This document shows, piece after piece, positions 1-8,734 of a stretch of DNA of 64,000 nucleotides. The notes beneath the pieces are model-generated. The model was not told where the DNA came from. It did not search any database and was given only the letters and a program-made list of their open reading frames with translations. This stretch comes from Endothia cerciana. Its lineage: Eukaryota; Ascomycota; Sordariomycetes; Diaporthales; Cryphonectriaceae. Both the position numbers and the translations under genes were made by a program. Numbering within the stretch: the first letter of the stretch is position 1; each line of letters opens with the position of its first letter. Location of the stretch: the NCBI GenBank assembly GCA_026119935.1, contig JALRMH010000031.1:186001-250000 (forward strand), written 5' to 3'.

Positions 1-457
1 GCACGGCAAAGTATCGTCTGCCCATCGCTGGTGCAATCCTGAAGATCCGCAACGGCGTGCGGAAGTTTTCTCGAGCCGCTGCGGTACTATGGCCATATGA
101 GGCTGTTGTCCTCACAGAAACACCGGCTCCCTGTCCTCTCATACAGATTGCGAAGAGACACGCACGTCCTTTAGGGGCGACATACCTCATGTTCTCGCGT
201 GTCGCAGCACGGACGTCACCCTATGTATATCTAGCTCTTTAGACTAATTTACTACTGCTCACTTATCTGCAGTTTGTTTTTGCTTCCTTCCTTCACTAAG
301 CTCATTATGATTTAAAGTGATCCGGCTTCCTTTTGTTCAGCCCTGTCTATGTGTAAGAAATGCCTGTCGAGTAGAGAGTATTGGACAGGTTCTGTGCTCT
401 CAAGTTATGCAAGCAATATAATATTTTATTGCCCGGCTAGTTCCAACAACAGTTATG
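1..457. other. Gene-free stretch
   Basis: I see no supported gene here. Only short open frames occur and none has a recognisable protein pattern. The last 100 bases are AT-rich and lead into the tRNA gene. Confidence 0.5.
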
Positions 458-564
458 GGCTTAATGGTCTAGTGGTATGATACATGCTTCGGGATTTACC
501 CCTACACCTTCCAAGGTGTAGTCTCCAATGTATGTGGTCCCGGGTTCAAATCCCGGTTAAGCCC
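458..564 (+). tRNA. tRNA-Pro (anticodon CGG) with a 35-nt intron
   Basis: The acceptor stem pairs 458-464 (GGCTTAA) with 557-563 (TTAAGCC), leaving C564 as discriminator. The D arm carries TAGTGGTA, and the T arm pairs 540-544 with 552-556 around the loop TTCAAAT. The anticodon stem is CATGC (483-487) with GTATG (530-534). The loop reads TT-CGG-G, so the anticodon CGG lies at 490-492. A 35-nt insertion at 494-528 begins one base after the anticodon, between positions 37 and 38, which is the standard site of nuclear tRNA introns. The D arm and T arm resemble fungal tRNA-Pro. A covariance-model search would settle the isotype. Confidence 0.9.
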
Positions 565-660
565 TCAAGTGATTCCTTTTCGCTTTTTCTTCTTTTCTCT
601 CTTTTCATTACGAGATTATTATTTATTCTTATTGGTGTTGTTTGAGCAGCCCTTGTACTT

Positions 661-812
661 GGCAAGTTGTGGTTGACTACACGGGCGGAAGGGCGGAGGG
701 GCGAGCGGGCGGGACCGCTCGGCAAGCACGTGGCAAGGTTAGTAAGCACGTAGGCTACCCGGCCACGCTAGCACGTGGCTAGCTACCACCTGCTACCGTA
801 GCAGTTATCAAT
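661..812. repeat. Diverged GC-rich repeat, copy A
   Basis: A GC-rich block with GCGGGCGGG, CTTGGCAAG/CGGCAAG and GGCTACC-GGCCA-GC-AGCA motifs, followed by a GCTACC/GTAGCAG segment ending near TTATCAATC. The same motifs in the same order occur again at about 2741-2905. It looks like two diverged copies of a short non-coding element. The boundaries are approximate. Confidence 0.4.
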
Positions 813-1847
813 CAATGCAGTCTGTCGAGGGTAGGATGGTTTCTGACAGCCGACCAGCTGTTATGCTGAAGCGCCGTCAGGGAGCGTTGCCAACTCGAGC
901 AGCAGCCTAGATGTTCACCCTGGTTGCGAAGTCGAGCCTTTTGCAGTTGCCGAGTCCGTTGGATATTTCTTGTCCGATTCCTGCTCTCTAGGGCTGCTTT
1001 CCCCTTCTTTCTGGGCTGTGAGGGCCCTGATATGTCTATGACAGACCTCTTGGCCCCCATCGTAGTTTTCAGATACATAGGTAGTGGCACAGACCTCTGC
1101 TGCAGTGCTGCTGCCTGCCAGGCGAACCGTAGGTGGCTATGCGCTCAGAATGAGGACGGACGGACAGACACTGAGCAATGCCATAGAAGAGGCGAAGATA
1201 TTAACGTGATCCTCGTAGTTTGTAGAGTGCAGCACTGACGCTGTACAAATATATCGTATCCTTAGCCGTGGGAGCCACGTTGCAGGCTCTACAAGGGCTG
1301 GACTGGATCTCATCTCCTACGTAGCGGCCCTTCTTTGATGGCTCCAAGTGCTGGAACAGCGCACTCGAGCTTCAGCATTTTACACTCTTCCGGTCGTCTG
1401 GAGGAAGAAAACGCAATTGGGAGCTGCGGCTCTACAGGCAAGAAAGTGGGGCGGGTGGTTGTATGCCAGGCTTCTAGCATCTCAAAACAGAGTAAAATCT
1501 GGTTGTTATGTGAGAGCAAGACAACATCTAGTAAATTATACTTCGGAGGATTTCTCCCAACGTTCTGGAATCCGCCTAGTCATTGGGCGTCTGGGAACGA
1601 CGTGTGCACTCTACCCCGTTCTGTGGGCTATTGTAGTTATGGGTTTTCCCCTTGCAAGGTGTCCGATGCTGTAGTGTTGCTGCAGGCCCAGTAGTTTGCC
1701 AAAAAGATGGACAGCGGTTCGACAAGGCTGCCTACCTTACTATATATGGGCCGTCTTACTCTCTCTCGCTAATTACTTAACTTACCCCCACCCCTAGATA
1801 TATTCTGCAGTGCACAACAAATGCCACCTACTCATATCAACGAATAA
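813..1847. other. Gene-free stretch between repeat and methyltransferase fragment
   Basis: Several open frames of 70-120 codons occur on both strands, such as + strand 1335-1694. None shows a domain, signal peptide or codon pattern I can support. A stop codon at 1845-1847 lies directly before, and in frame with, the methyltransferase fragment that follows. Confidence 0.4.
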
Positions 1848-2369
1848 GCAGCCAGCAGCGAGGAATCTCTGGTCCTGTGCGACGGGCAGGTCCTGCGAAC
1901 GCACGAGCAGCACCGGGCGGCCTACCGCGAGCCGCGGGAGGCGCGCAGGCTCACCCTCTCACGGCTGATCCTGGGGCTGGATCACTTACGGCCCGGGGGC
2001 ACCATGATCGCCTTGCTGCACAGGGTCGAGGGCCGGGATACCGTGTGCCTCCTGCGCACGTTCCAGAGGTTCTCCGCCGTCCGGCTCTCCAGGCCCAGGT
2101 CGGGCCACGCCAAGCGCAGTTCCTTCTACATGGTCGCGACGGACATCCGGGCTGACGACCCGGCGGCCACCACAACGGCGCAAGAGTGGAAAGAGGTGTG
2201 GAGGTTCGCGACATTCGCGAGCGAGGAGGCGTACAAGGCATCCCGAATGAAAAGTCTGGATGTCGATGAGTTGCTGAATAACTTCGGCCCGGAACTGATA
2301 CGTTTGGGACACAATGTCTGGGAGATTCAGGCTGACGCCCTGGAGAGGGCTCCGTTCAATCGGAGGTGA
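1848..2369 (+). pseudogene. 5'-truncated FtsJ/RrmJ-like methyltransferase fragment
   Basis: The open frame of about 173 codons reads LVLCDGQVLRTH near its start, then an LRPGGTM segment, then LLHRVE, and it ends at a TGA. Order and spacing resemble the C-terminal half of fungal FtsJ-like SAM-dependent methyltransferases, in which the DGQ and PGG segments follow the SAM-binding motif. The N-terminal half, with the glycine-rich SAM loop, is absent: an in-frame TAA lies immediately upstream at 1845-1847 and the sequence beyond it does not look coding. An upstream intron could hide a missing exon, but I found no matching one. The fragment lies between two copies of a short repeat, which fits a rearranged relic. 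The family assignment is from motif memory only. Confidence 0.5.
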
Positions 2370-2740
2370 GCTCATGTTGTCCACGGTCTCGACCCGTAAT
2401 ATCGATATAATGTCAATATTGAACCGCTCGCATCCTGACAAGGCACTGCTTACGCCTCAAGACCACATCCCACGAGAGCCCTCCGGGGTTGAGTAGGAGA
2501 TCCGTCACCGAACTTCCCGCTCCAGAGCAGCTCGGCGCCCATGTCCTGACGCTATTTTTGAACTCAAAGAGGAGCACAAGGTGGCCAGGCAGCCAATAGC
2601 GCGTGATAGAATGCCCATTACATCAAAAAAGGTCCTTGGGGTTGGTCTACAAGGAGGTGGCCTGGATGACGAAGGAGGTTGCTGACCATTACCGTCAGCG
2701 TGGTTCGCAAGCCTTCAAGCTGTTAGGTCCTGAGCTCGGT
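2370..2740. other. Gene-free stretch
   Basis: I see nothing supportable. The sequence is of mixed composition and leads into the second GC-rich repeat. Confidence 0.4.
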
Positions 2741-2905
2741 GTCTACGGGGGCGGGCGGGCCCGCTAGGCCCGCTTGGCAAGCTATCAGGCACTGCCAAGC
2801 GCTGCCAAGGTGCAAGCTACAGTGGCTACCTGGCCATGCCAGCAGGGGCCAGCTTAGCATAAGCTGCCGTGGAAGCTACTGTAGGATAGGTAGCAGCTAT
2901 CGGGC
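2741..2905. repeat. Diverged GC-rich repeat, copy B
   Basis: This block shares GCGGGCGGG-CCGCT, CTTGGCAAGC, GTGGCTACCTGGCCATGCCAG and a closing GGTAGCAGCTATC with copy A at 661-812, in the same order. Identity is patchy and internal insertions are evident, so it is an old copy. No coding content is recognised. Confidence 0.4.
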
Positions 2906-3082
2906 GATAAGGATGTCTCCGTCAGATGCCCCGCCTGCCCGCCTGACCCCTCCCTTCGTCCTCATATGTGAAGCTGCCCTTGGCCCAGGATATATTTAAC
3001 AGCTGCGGTGTAAATGTCTCTCACGGATGCCCCCCTCCGTCGCGAGACCCTCAGCTGCCCAACAAGATGGTGGTGGCCCAAT
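2906..3082 (+). promoter_or_regulatory. Candidate GATA and CCAAT sites upstream of the siderophore gene
   Basis: A GATAA core lies at 2906-2910 and a CCAAT box at 3078-3082, about 350 and 175 bases before the sidF-like start codon. In characterised ascomycetes, siderophore genes are repressed by a GATA factor (SreA type) and controlled by the CCAAT-binding complex with HapX. The GATA core here lacks the full ATCWGATAA context, so the assignment is weak and rests on motif plus neighbour. Confidence 0.25.
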
Positions 3083-3255
3083 CTGAGCTTCGACAGAGGA
3101 GATGACATCTTGGGCCGGCGTGAATATCCGACGAAACCCTTGATCGCATCACCCCACGGCACACTCGGCCAACACGTTTCTCTACTGGCTGGCACCTCTA
3201 ACCTGATGTCTCGAGACGCGCGCCGTGGGACAAGTATCAGACCGACCCAGTCATC

Positions 3256-4947
3256 ATGAACCCGTCTACTATCCACCTGCCCGATGGGCAGACCTTCACC
3301 GTCCAGCCCGTCTTCGCTGGCCTGTTCTTCAAGAGCCACGAGCTCAACAAGCATCACCAGTCCCCCTTTCCGATCGGGTGGACCATCGTCATACACACCG
3401 AGGATGACGGCGGTGACCCTGATGCCATGGCCGTGGACCAGCCCACCAACAAGAAGGGCGTCGCTAAACCCGCCACGGCAAACAACGGCCTGGAGCCATC
3501 CGCCATCGGCAGGTCTCACGTCCACTCCTTCACCGGCCCGACCCTCCAGAACGATACCCTCTACATATCCTCCATATCCAACCCCTCCTCCGCCGACTTC
3601 AAGCCCCCTGCCTCTCCCACCCGCCAGATCGCCATGATGCTGTGGATCAGCCTGTACTGGTACTTCCACCAGCCCGCGCCCTCCAAGATCCTCCCTCCCA
3701 CCGAGAACTCGAGATTCACCGCCGCGGAGGGGAGGCCTCGCGGGCAATGGCGCATAAACATCAAGAGGGACGGCGTACTGAGGGGCCGCAACCTCATACC
3801 CAAGCTGGAGCGCATGGGACTGATCGCCAGCTTGGACTCGGCAGTGGGCTCGTCCCTTGACGATACCGGCGGCGAATGGGCCAACATGTACGTCTCACAG
3901 GGGATGTTCTGGCAGACCCCTGGCCGCCTCTTTCTCTTCACGCTCCAGCCCACCCCCAAGGGCGCAGGCTCACACCCCGGGTCGCCCGTGTCCTCGAGAC
4001 CAGGCAGTCCAGTCCGGGGCCGCGGGAGCAGTCCCACGTCTCAACAACAGCAGAACTCCCCAGCCTTCCACCTGACCGCCGACGTTCCTGGGGCGCCACC
4101 CCCGCAGACGCTGATGGCCAGCCCGAGCTTTCCCATCGGGCCCTACTTCTCCTCCTCCCACCTGCCGACCTACTATCCTCCCGCACCCCTGCAGTATACC
4201 TTCAGCAACAACACGCGCCACCCAGTGAGGCCGAAGGCCCCGCGCATGGGCGAGGTGTTCTACACGCGCTTCATACCCAGCGCTGGACAGTATCTCTCCT
4301 TCCGCGTGGCCTCATCGAGTCCGAAGCCTGTACCGTACCTGGGCCCTGTGTCGCCATCCGCTGCTGGGAACAAGAGTAACCCCAACAACCACCTTACCAC
4401 GCTGTGTGACATCGTCCTCGTGCAGATGTGGTTGTCGAATCCCCGCGTCGCAAAGTTCTGGGGCGGATACGTGCCCAACTTCCTGACCAACGCGCTAGCG
4501 AGCAGGCATTCCTTCCCAGTGATAGGAATGTGGGACGGTGTGCCGTTTGGATACTTTGAGATTTACTGGGTTAAGGAGGATGTACTGGGTCGGCACATAA
4601 ACGCAGACGACTGGGACCGCGGCGTGCACGTCTTTGTGGGCGAGGAGTGGGCTCGCGGCAGGGTCTCGAGTTGGATGAGCGCATTAGTGCATTGGATCTT
4701 CTGTGTCGACTACAGGACCTCAAGCGTGTGTATGGAGCCGAGGGTGGATAATGAGAGGTCAGCGCAGTGCATCCCCCCCCCCCCCGGGGGGTGCGGAGTT
4801 AGGGTTTCTTGAGGCTGACATGTCGGCAGGTTCATCAAGCATCTTCAGAACGATGGATTCGTTGGGGAGAAGCAGATCTCATTCCCACACAAGCAGTCCT
4901 GGTTCGGGCGCCTTCGGAGGGAGAACTGGGAAGGACCATCGTTATGA
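3256..4947 (+). CDS. sidF: Siderophore N5-hydroxyornithine acyltransferase, SidF-like
   Basis: Two exons, 3256-4757 and 4830-4947, encode 539 residues. The 72-bp intron has a GCTGAC branch site and contains C13G6. The start MNPSTIHLPDGQTFTV, the segments PVFAGLFFKSHELN and PFPIGWTIV, and a C-terminal GNAT-like domain (about residues 430-520, with FGYFEIYWVKED, DWDRGVHVFVG and GRLRRENWEGP) match the IucB/AlcB-type acyltransferases of fungal siderophore pathways. SidF transfers anhydromevalonyl-CoA to N5-hydroxyornithine on the way to fusarinine-type extracellular siderophores; SidL, the acetyltransferase of ferricrocin synthesis, is the alternative. Residues about 240-275 are a Ser/Pro/Gln-rich insert. 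The protein ends in PSL, a weak look-alike of a peroxisomal PTS1; SidF in Aspergillus is peroxisomal. No other siderophore gene lies in the window. Confidence 0.85.
4773..4791. repeat. C13G6 homopolymer tract inside the sidF-like intron
   Basis: Thirteen C followed by six G lie inside the 72-bp intron. A further C14 run occurs at 5063-5076, about 115 bases after the stop codon. Such tracts are prone to slippage and to sequencing error. Confidence 0.8.
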
Positions 4948-6754
4948 AATTGCTGACTGGAGGACGCGGCGATGTTCGACGTAGATGCATCAATAGAAAG
5001 CAGCGTCACGAGCTGGATGGGGTGCCATACATGCTTGGATACCATGGTCTCATCTTTGATTTCCCCCCCCCCCCCCAAGCATTCTATCCCGGATCTGGCC
5101 CCAGAATCAACCCCATCGTCCACCAAATAAAGTATATCTGACGTTCGATTTCAGCCTCAAAGTTCGAAGGCCTAGCAAGTCTGCCCCTCATCTTGTTCCC
5201 CAAGTGCCCTGCTAATCGCAACCAGGGTCATTCAAGCTGCCAACCTGACCTCTTCGTCCGGCTCCTGTCTGTCTGGGACAGACGACTGCGCTGGTGTGGA
5301 GTCCGATACTTCGCGCTCGCGCTCTTGCACAAAAGAAACACCGTCACTATCATCGTCGACGTCGTTGCTCGAATCGGAAAGCCTCTCGATCGAGCTGGTA
5401 CTGTCGTCTTCTTCCTCACCAGAACTCTTAGTTGACCCGGCAACATGTTCAGGGCACGTCGACGGCGCGAAGTCCTCTGGTGTCCATACTTGGCTCAACA
5501 GGGACGGCCGCGCCCTAAAAGACATAACCCGTTAGGGGCTCCTACTTAAGAGCACATTACCGCGACCTCGACGGAACAGGAAAACTCGGTGGTCCAGGTG
5601 TGGGCACTTGATCGCACGCCGTTCTGCGCAACCCAAGCCGTCCACCAGCTTGGACCCGTCAATGTCCATGGAATTGAGGTCTCTCGACAGGTGCCAAGTG
5701 GGAAATAAGACCGCGAGTGTTAAACCCCCGAGTGGCCATGGTGCTGTGAGTGACTTACCAGATGCCCTGGGTTAGGGCGAATAAGGCGATCATGTCGAAG
5801 ATGGGACGGGCATCGGAGCTGGCGAGGTTCGAGATAGGTATTGCCAATCTTGGCGATGGTTTTCTGAAAGATAGACAAAAATTGGCTTGCGGGACCTTGT
5901 CTTCAGTGTTGCCTTCTGTCTGTCTTGGTGAGAAAACGAACGAGCGCCTGACAGAATTACGGTCTGACCGTCGGGTAGGATGGTGGACAAGGTTCAAAAG
6001 GCGAGTCTCTCTTTGCAGATCTGGATCTTGAAATATATACGCGTCGAGAGGCCGCTCTTTGCAAGAATTAGTATGGCAATATGAGCAGTAAGTAGTTGGT
6101 TCTAATTGTGCGTTGATGACCCCTAGGTCTTACTTTGTCGTAACCTTCACATGGTGCAATGTAGCTACGAGATGCGACGAGAACACGATCCCATAACTGA
6201 AAGGGACGGGCTGATGGAGGCATCAAGGCCTCAGCCGGCCGGAGATTTCCATAATCACCAAACGTCTGCCTCTGCATCCCAGGTGTGCACGTCTTGCGAG
6301 TGTCTGTCAAGAATTACGGGCCTAGGGCGGTGCTGGCGTCGGGAAAGCAGACTCTTGAGGACGTCAGGGTGTCGACTATCCGCGGACGTCAAGTGATCAA
6401 CAAGTCTATTTCTCATTATCAGGTACTTTACGGAGTGGCCTAGTCTTCTATCCTCAGTCGGCTTCGCGAAGGATACAGGTTGAAAGCCCGAGGTGGAGAC
6501 AAGGCCATCCTGGACAACAAGAGTGCATGTTCTCGAATCAGCCTGCGTAAAACGCATACACTCATCCTCTCTGCATGTGCTCGTGACGAGACCAGTGTCC
6601 GGGAACTCTCACCATGCGTCCGTCGGGACCAAACCTGCCCGGGGAACATCACAATCCGAACGAGGCGTCATTCGAAGGGGAAGAGCAGAGAGTTGCGTGC
6701 CCCAAAACGCATCCACCCCAAAACCGCTAACCCCAAAGATCATCATCGTCCAGC
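4948..6754. other. Intergenic region between sidF-like gene and J-domain-like gene
   Basis: The stretch holds a C14 run (5063-5076) and one acidic low-complexity open frame on the minus strand, listed separately. Other open frames, such as + 5750-6031 and - 6255-6557, show no recognisable pattern. Confidence 0.4.
5232..5525 (-). CDS. Possible small acidic Ser/Asp/Glu-rich protein
   Basis: An ATG-initiated frame of 97 codons encodes a protein that is hydrophilic after its first 25 residues, with runs of acidic residues and serine (SSGEEEDDSTSS, SNDVDDDSD). No domain is recognised. Composition is more protein-like than the antisense frames, but acidic low-complexity frames also arise by chance over repetitive TC-rich DNA. 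A GTCAGG near the end could be a splice donor, so this might be only a first exon. Confidence 0.25.
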   Translation of the reverse strand: MSFRARPSLLSQVWTPEDFAPSTCPEHVAGSTKSSGEEEDDSTSSIERLSDSSNDVDDDSDGVSFVQEREREVSDSTPAQSSVPDRQEPDEEVRLAA

Positions 6755-7640
6755 TCAGATGAAAGGATCATCCAGCTGGTCCATGAGAGCGTGGCGATCA
6801 GAGGCGGTGCCGCCCTTGACACGACGGAAGACACCCTTCGTAGCCGCATCTCTACCATCATCATCATCCGCATCCGCAGCAGTAGCTGCAGCGGCGGCAT
6901 CAGCGACCTTCGCATCCGCACCACTCTCCTGCCGGCCGTCGCCGTCCCCCAATCCCTTCTTCTCCCCCTGCTCCTTCACCTCGCCGCCGCCGCCTGCCTG
7001 CGCACCACTCGCCGCCCTCGCCGCATTGGCGGCGGTCCAGACGCGCACCTGGAAGTCCTTGATCCCCGCGCTCCGCGCCAGGCTCGGCAGACCGCCCCCG
7101 CCGGGCGCCAGGTTGGTGACGCGCTCCGCCGGCTGCGCGACGTGGAACCCGAAGCTGCCACCGTCCACCATGCCCTCCGACATCTTGAGGTATTCCCTGG
7201 CGGTCCACGTGCCGCCGAGCCTGGCCAGGCCGGGGGGCGTGCTGGTGCGCCAGGGGCGCCTGGGCCGCTTGTACTCGGGCGAGATGGTGGCCCCCTCAGG
7301 GACCTGGACGCCCGTGCAGGGCTTGGGCTTGGTGCCGGAGGTCGTGTCGAACGGGCGGGCATCGATGGTCTTGTTGTTGCCGTTGCCGCTGTTGTCGTGC
7401 CGGTCGGCGGCCGTGGGGGGCTGGAAGTTGAGGTTCGACCAGAAGGGGTCGTCCTCAGCACCCTCGTGGGGATTGCGAGGGCCGTAGAGGGACTGCCACT
7501 CGACCAGGCCCATTCCGCTGCCCACAGGGGGCGGGATCGATTGGAGGAGGGTCGAAGGGGAGGGGGAGTCCTTGTTGGGCATGGCCTTCTTGAGGTGAGA
7601 GGCGAGGCTCTCGACCACGGTGCGCTCGCGGAGGTGTCGG

Positions 7641-7693
<53 letters not shown>

Positions 7694-8734
7694 GGGGACG
7701 CGGTGGTACTTATTCTGGCCTAGGCTCGGGGTGGCGACGTTGGTCCTCTCGGTCGTAGTAGCGGGCTGCCTGTGGATGGCGGCTGCGGGCCCCAGCAGGA
7801 AGTTGTCGATGCGGTCGTCGGCTATGATGTCCGCCTGCCTCTCGCCCATGCCCTCGGGGGACGAGTCGCCGCGACCACTGCTGTCCTCGCCCTGGACGCC
7901 GAGCTTGGAGGCAGACTGCGGCTGCAGGGGCACGGTGGGCGAGCGGGGGACGCTGGGGACGCGCTGGTTGACGAGGAGGGCGTGCTTGCCCTTGATCCGC
8001 TGCGTCTCGATCTCGCTCCCGTACTGCCCGCTCGTGACCCTGCCGGCGGGGCCGTCCTGGTCCCTGGGGTCCAGGATGCCCTCCAGCCGGCCCAGCTCGT
8101 CCTCCAGCATGCACAGGTCCTCCTCGGCGCAGACGACGATCTCGCGCAGCGCGTTGCCCGCCATGCGCAGGATCTGGTTGGGCGATGTCGCCCAGTCCTG
8201 GCGGTTGCGCAGGGACTTGTCGTTGAAGTCGTCGAGGTCCGCCCGGGTGCGCGCGATGCGCGCCAGGATGGCGGCCTTCTTGTCCTCGAGCGGGTCGCGC
8301 ACGCGGCCGGCCAGGGTCGCCGCGTAGGCCTGGATCTGCTCGTCGCGGGCGGCGCTGCTGCCGGCGGCGGCGGAGAAATCGCCGTGGGTGGCGAAACGGG
8401 CGTACAGGTCCTCGAGGCGGTCGCGGTCGTACTGGGCGCGTTTGTGGCGGTTGGTCAGGATGCTGTAGGCCGCCTTGATCTGAACAACGACGTTGTCAGC
8501 CGGTTGGGATGGGGCCCGAAGGGCTGGGGTGATAGGCCTTTTTCGGTGATCACTTACTGCATTGCCGGGAGGAGCAGGCTGAATCTTCTTGATGATGCCG
8601 TCGTAGGCCGCGCGAATGCCAGCCTCATCGACGCTGGGGCAGACACCAAGCAAGCCGTAGAGATCGTAGACAAGCACGTGCTGGCGAGCCACGGCCGTCT
8701 GCAAGGCATCGTATGCCATTCGATCTGCTTCCAT
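6755..8734 (-). CDS. Divergent J-domain-like protein with polyglutamine tract
   Basis: Two exons (8734-8558 and 8479-6755) encode about 633 residues. The 78-bp intron starts GTAAGT and has a GGCTGAC branch site. It is a multiple of three and stop-free, so unspliced RNA would stay in frame. The N-terminus (VYDLYGLLGVCPSVDEAGIR, then AYSILTNRHKRAQYDRDRL) has the helix I-II and helix III signatures of a J domain. The HPD tripeptide between them is missing, so stimulation of Hsp70 ATPase is unlikely in the usual way. The middle carries about 17 consecutive glutamines and the rest is Ser/Pro/Gly-rich and probably disordered. The start is the first in-frame ATG; the frame remains open upstream to 8887, so an earlier exon is possible. 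The exact role is unknown. Confidence 0.7.
7641..7692. repeat. (CTG/CAG)n trinucleotide repeat coding polyglutamine
   Basis: About 17 perfect CTG units on the plus strand read as CAG, glutamine, in the J-domain-like gene on the minus strand. A frame-preserving repeat like this is expected to vary in length between strains. Confidence 0.95.

Noticed and set aside
2962..3747. 261-codon minus-strand frame
   Set aside because: It overlaps the start of the well-supported sidF-like gene on the other strand and is a glycine/valine/arginine-rich antisense frame with no motif.
6480..7723. Plus-strand frames of 310-335 codons
   Set aside because: Antisense to the C-terminal half of the J-domain-like gene; low-complexity Ser/Pro/Ala composition only.
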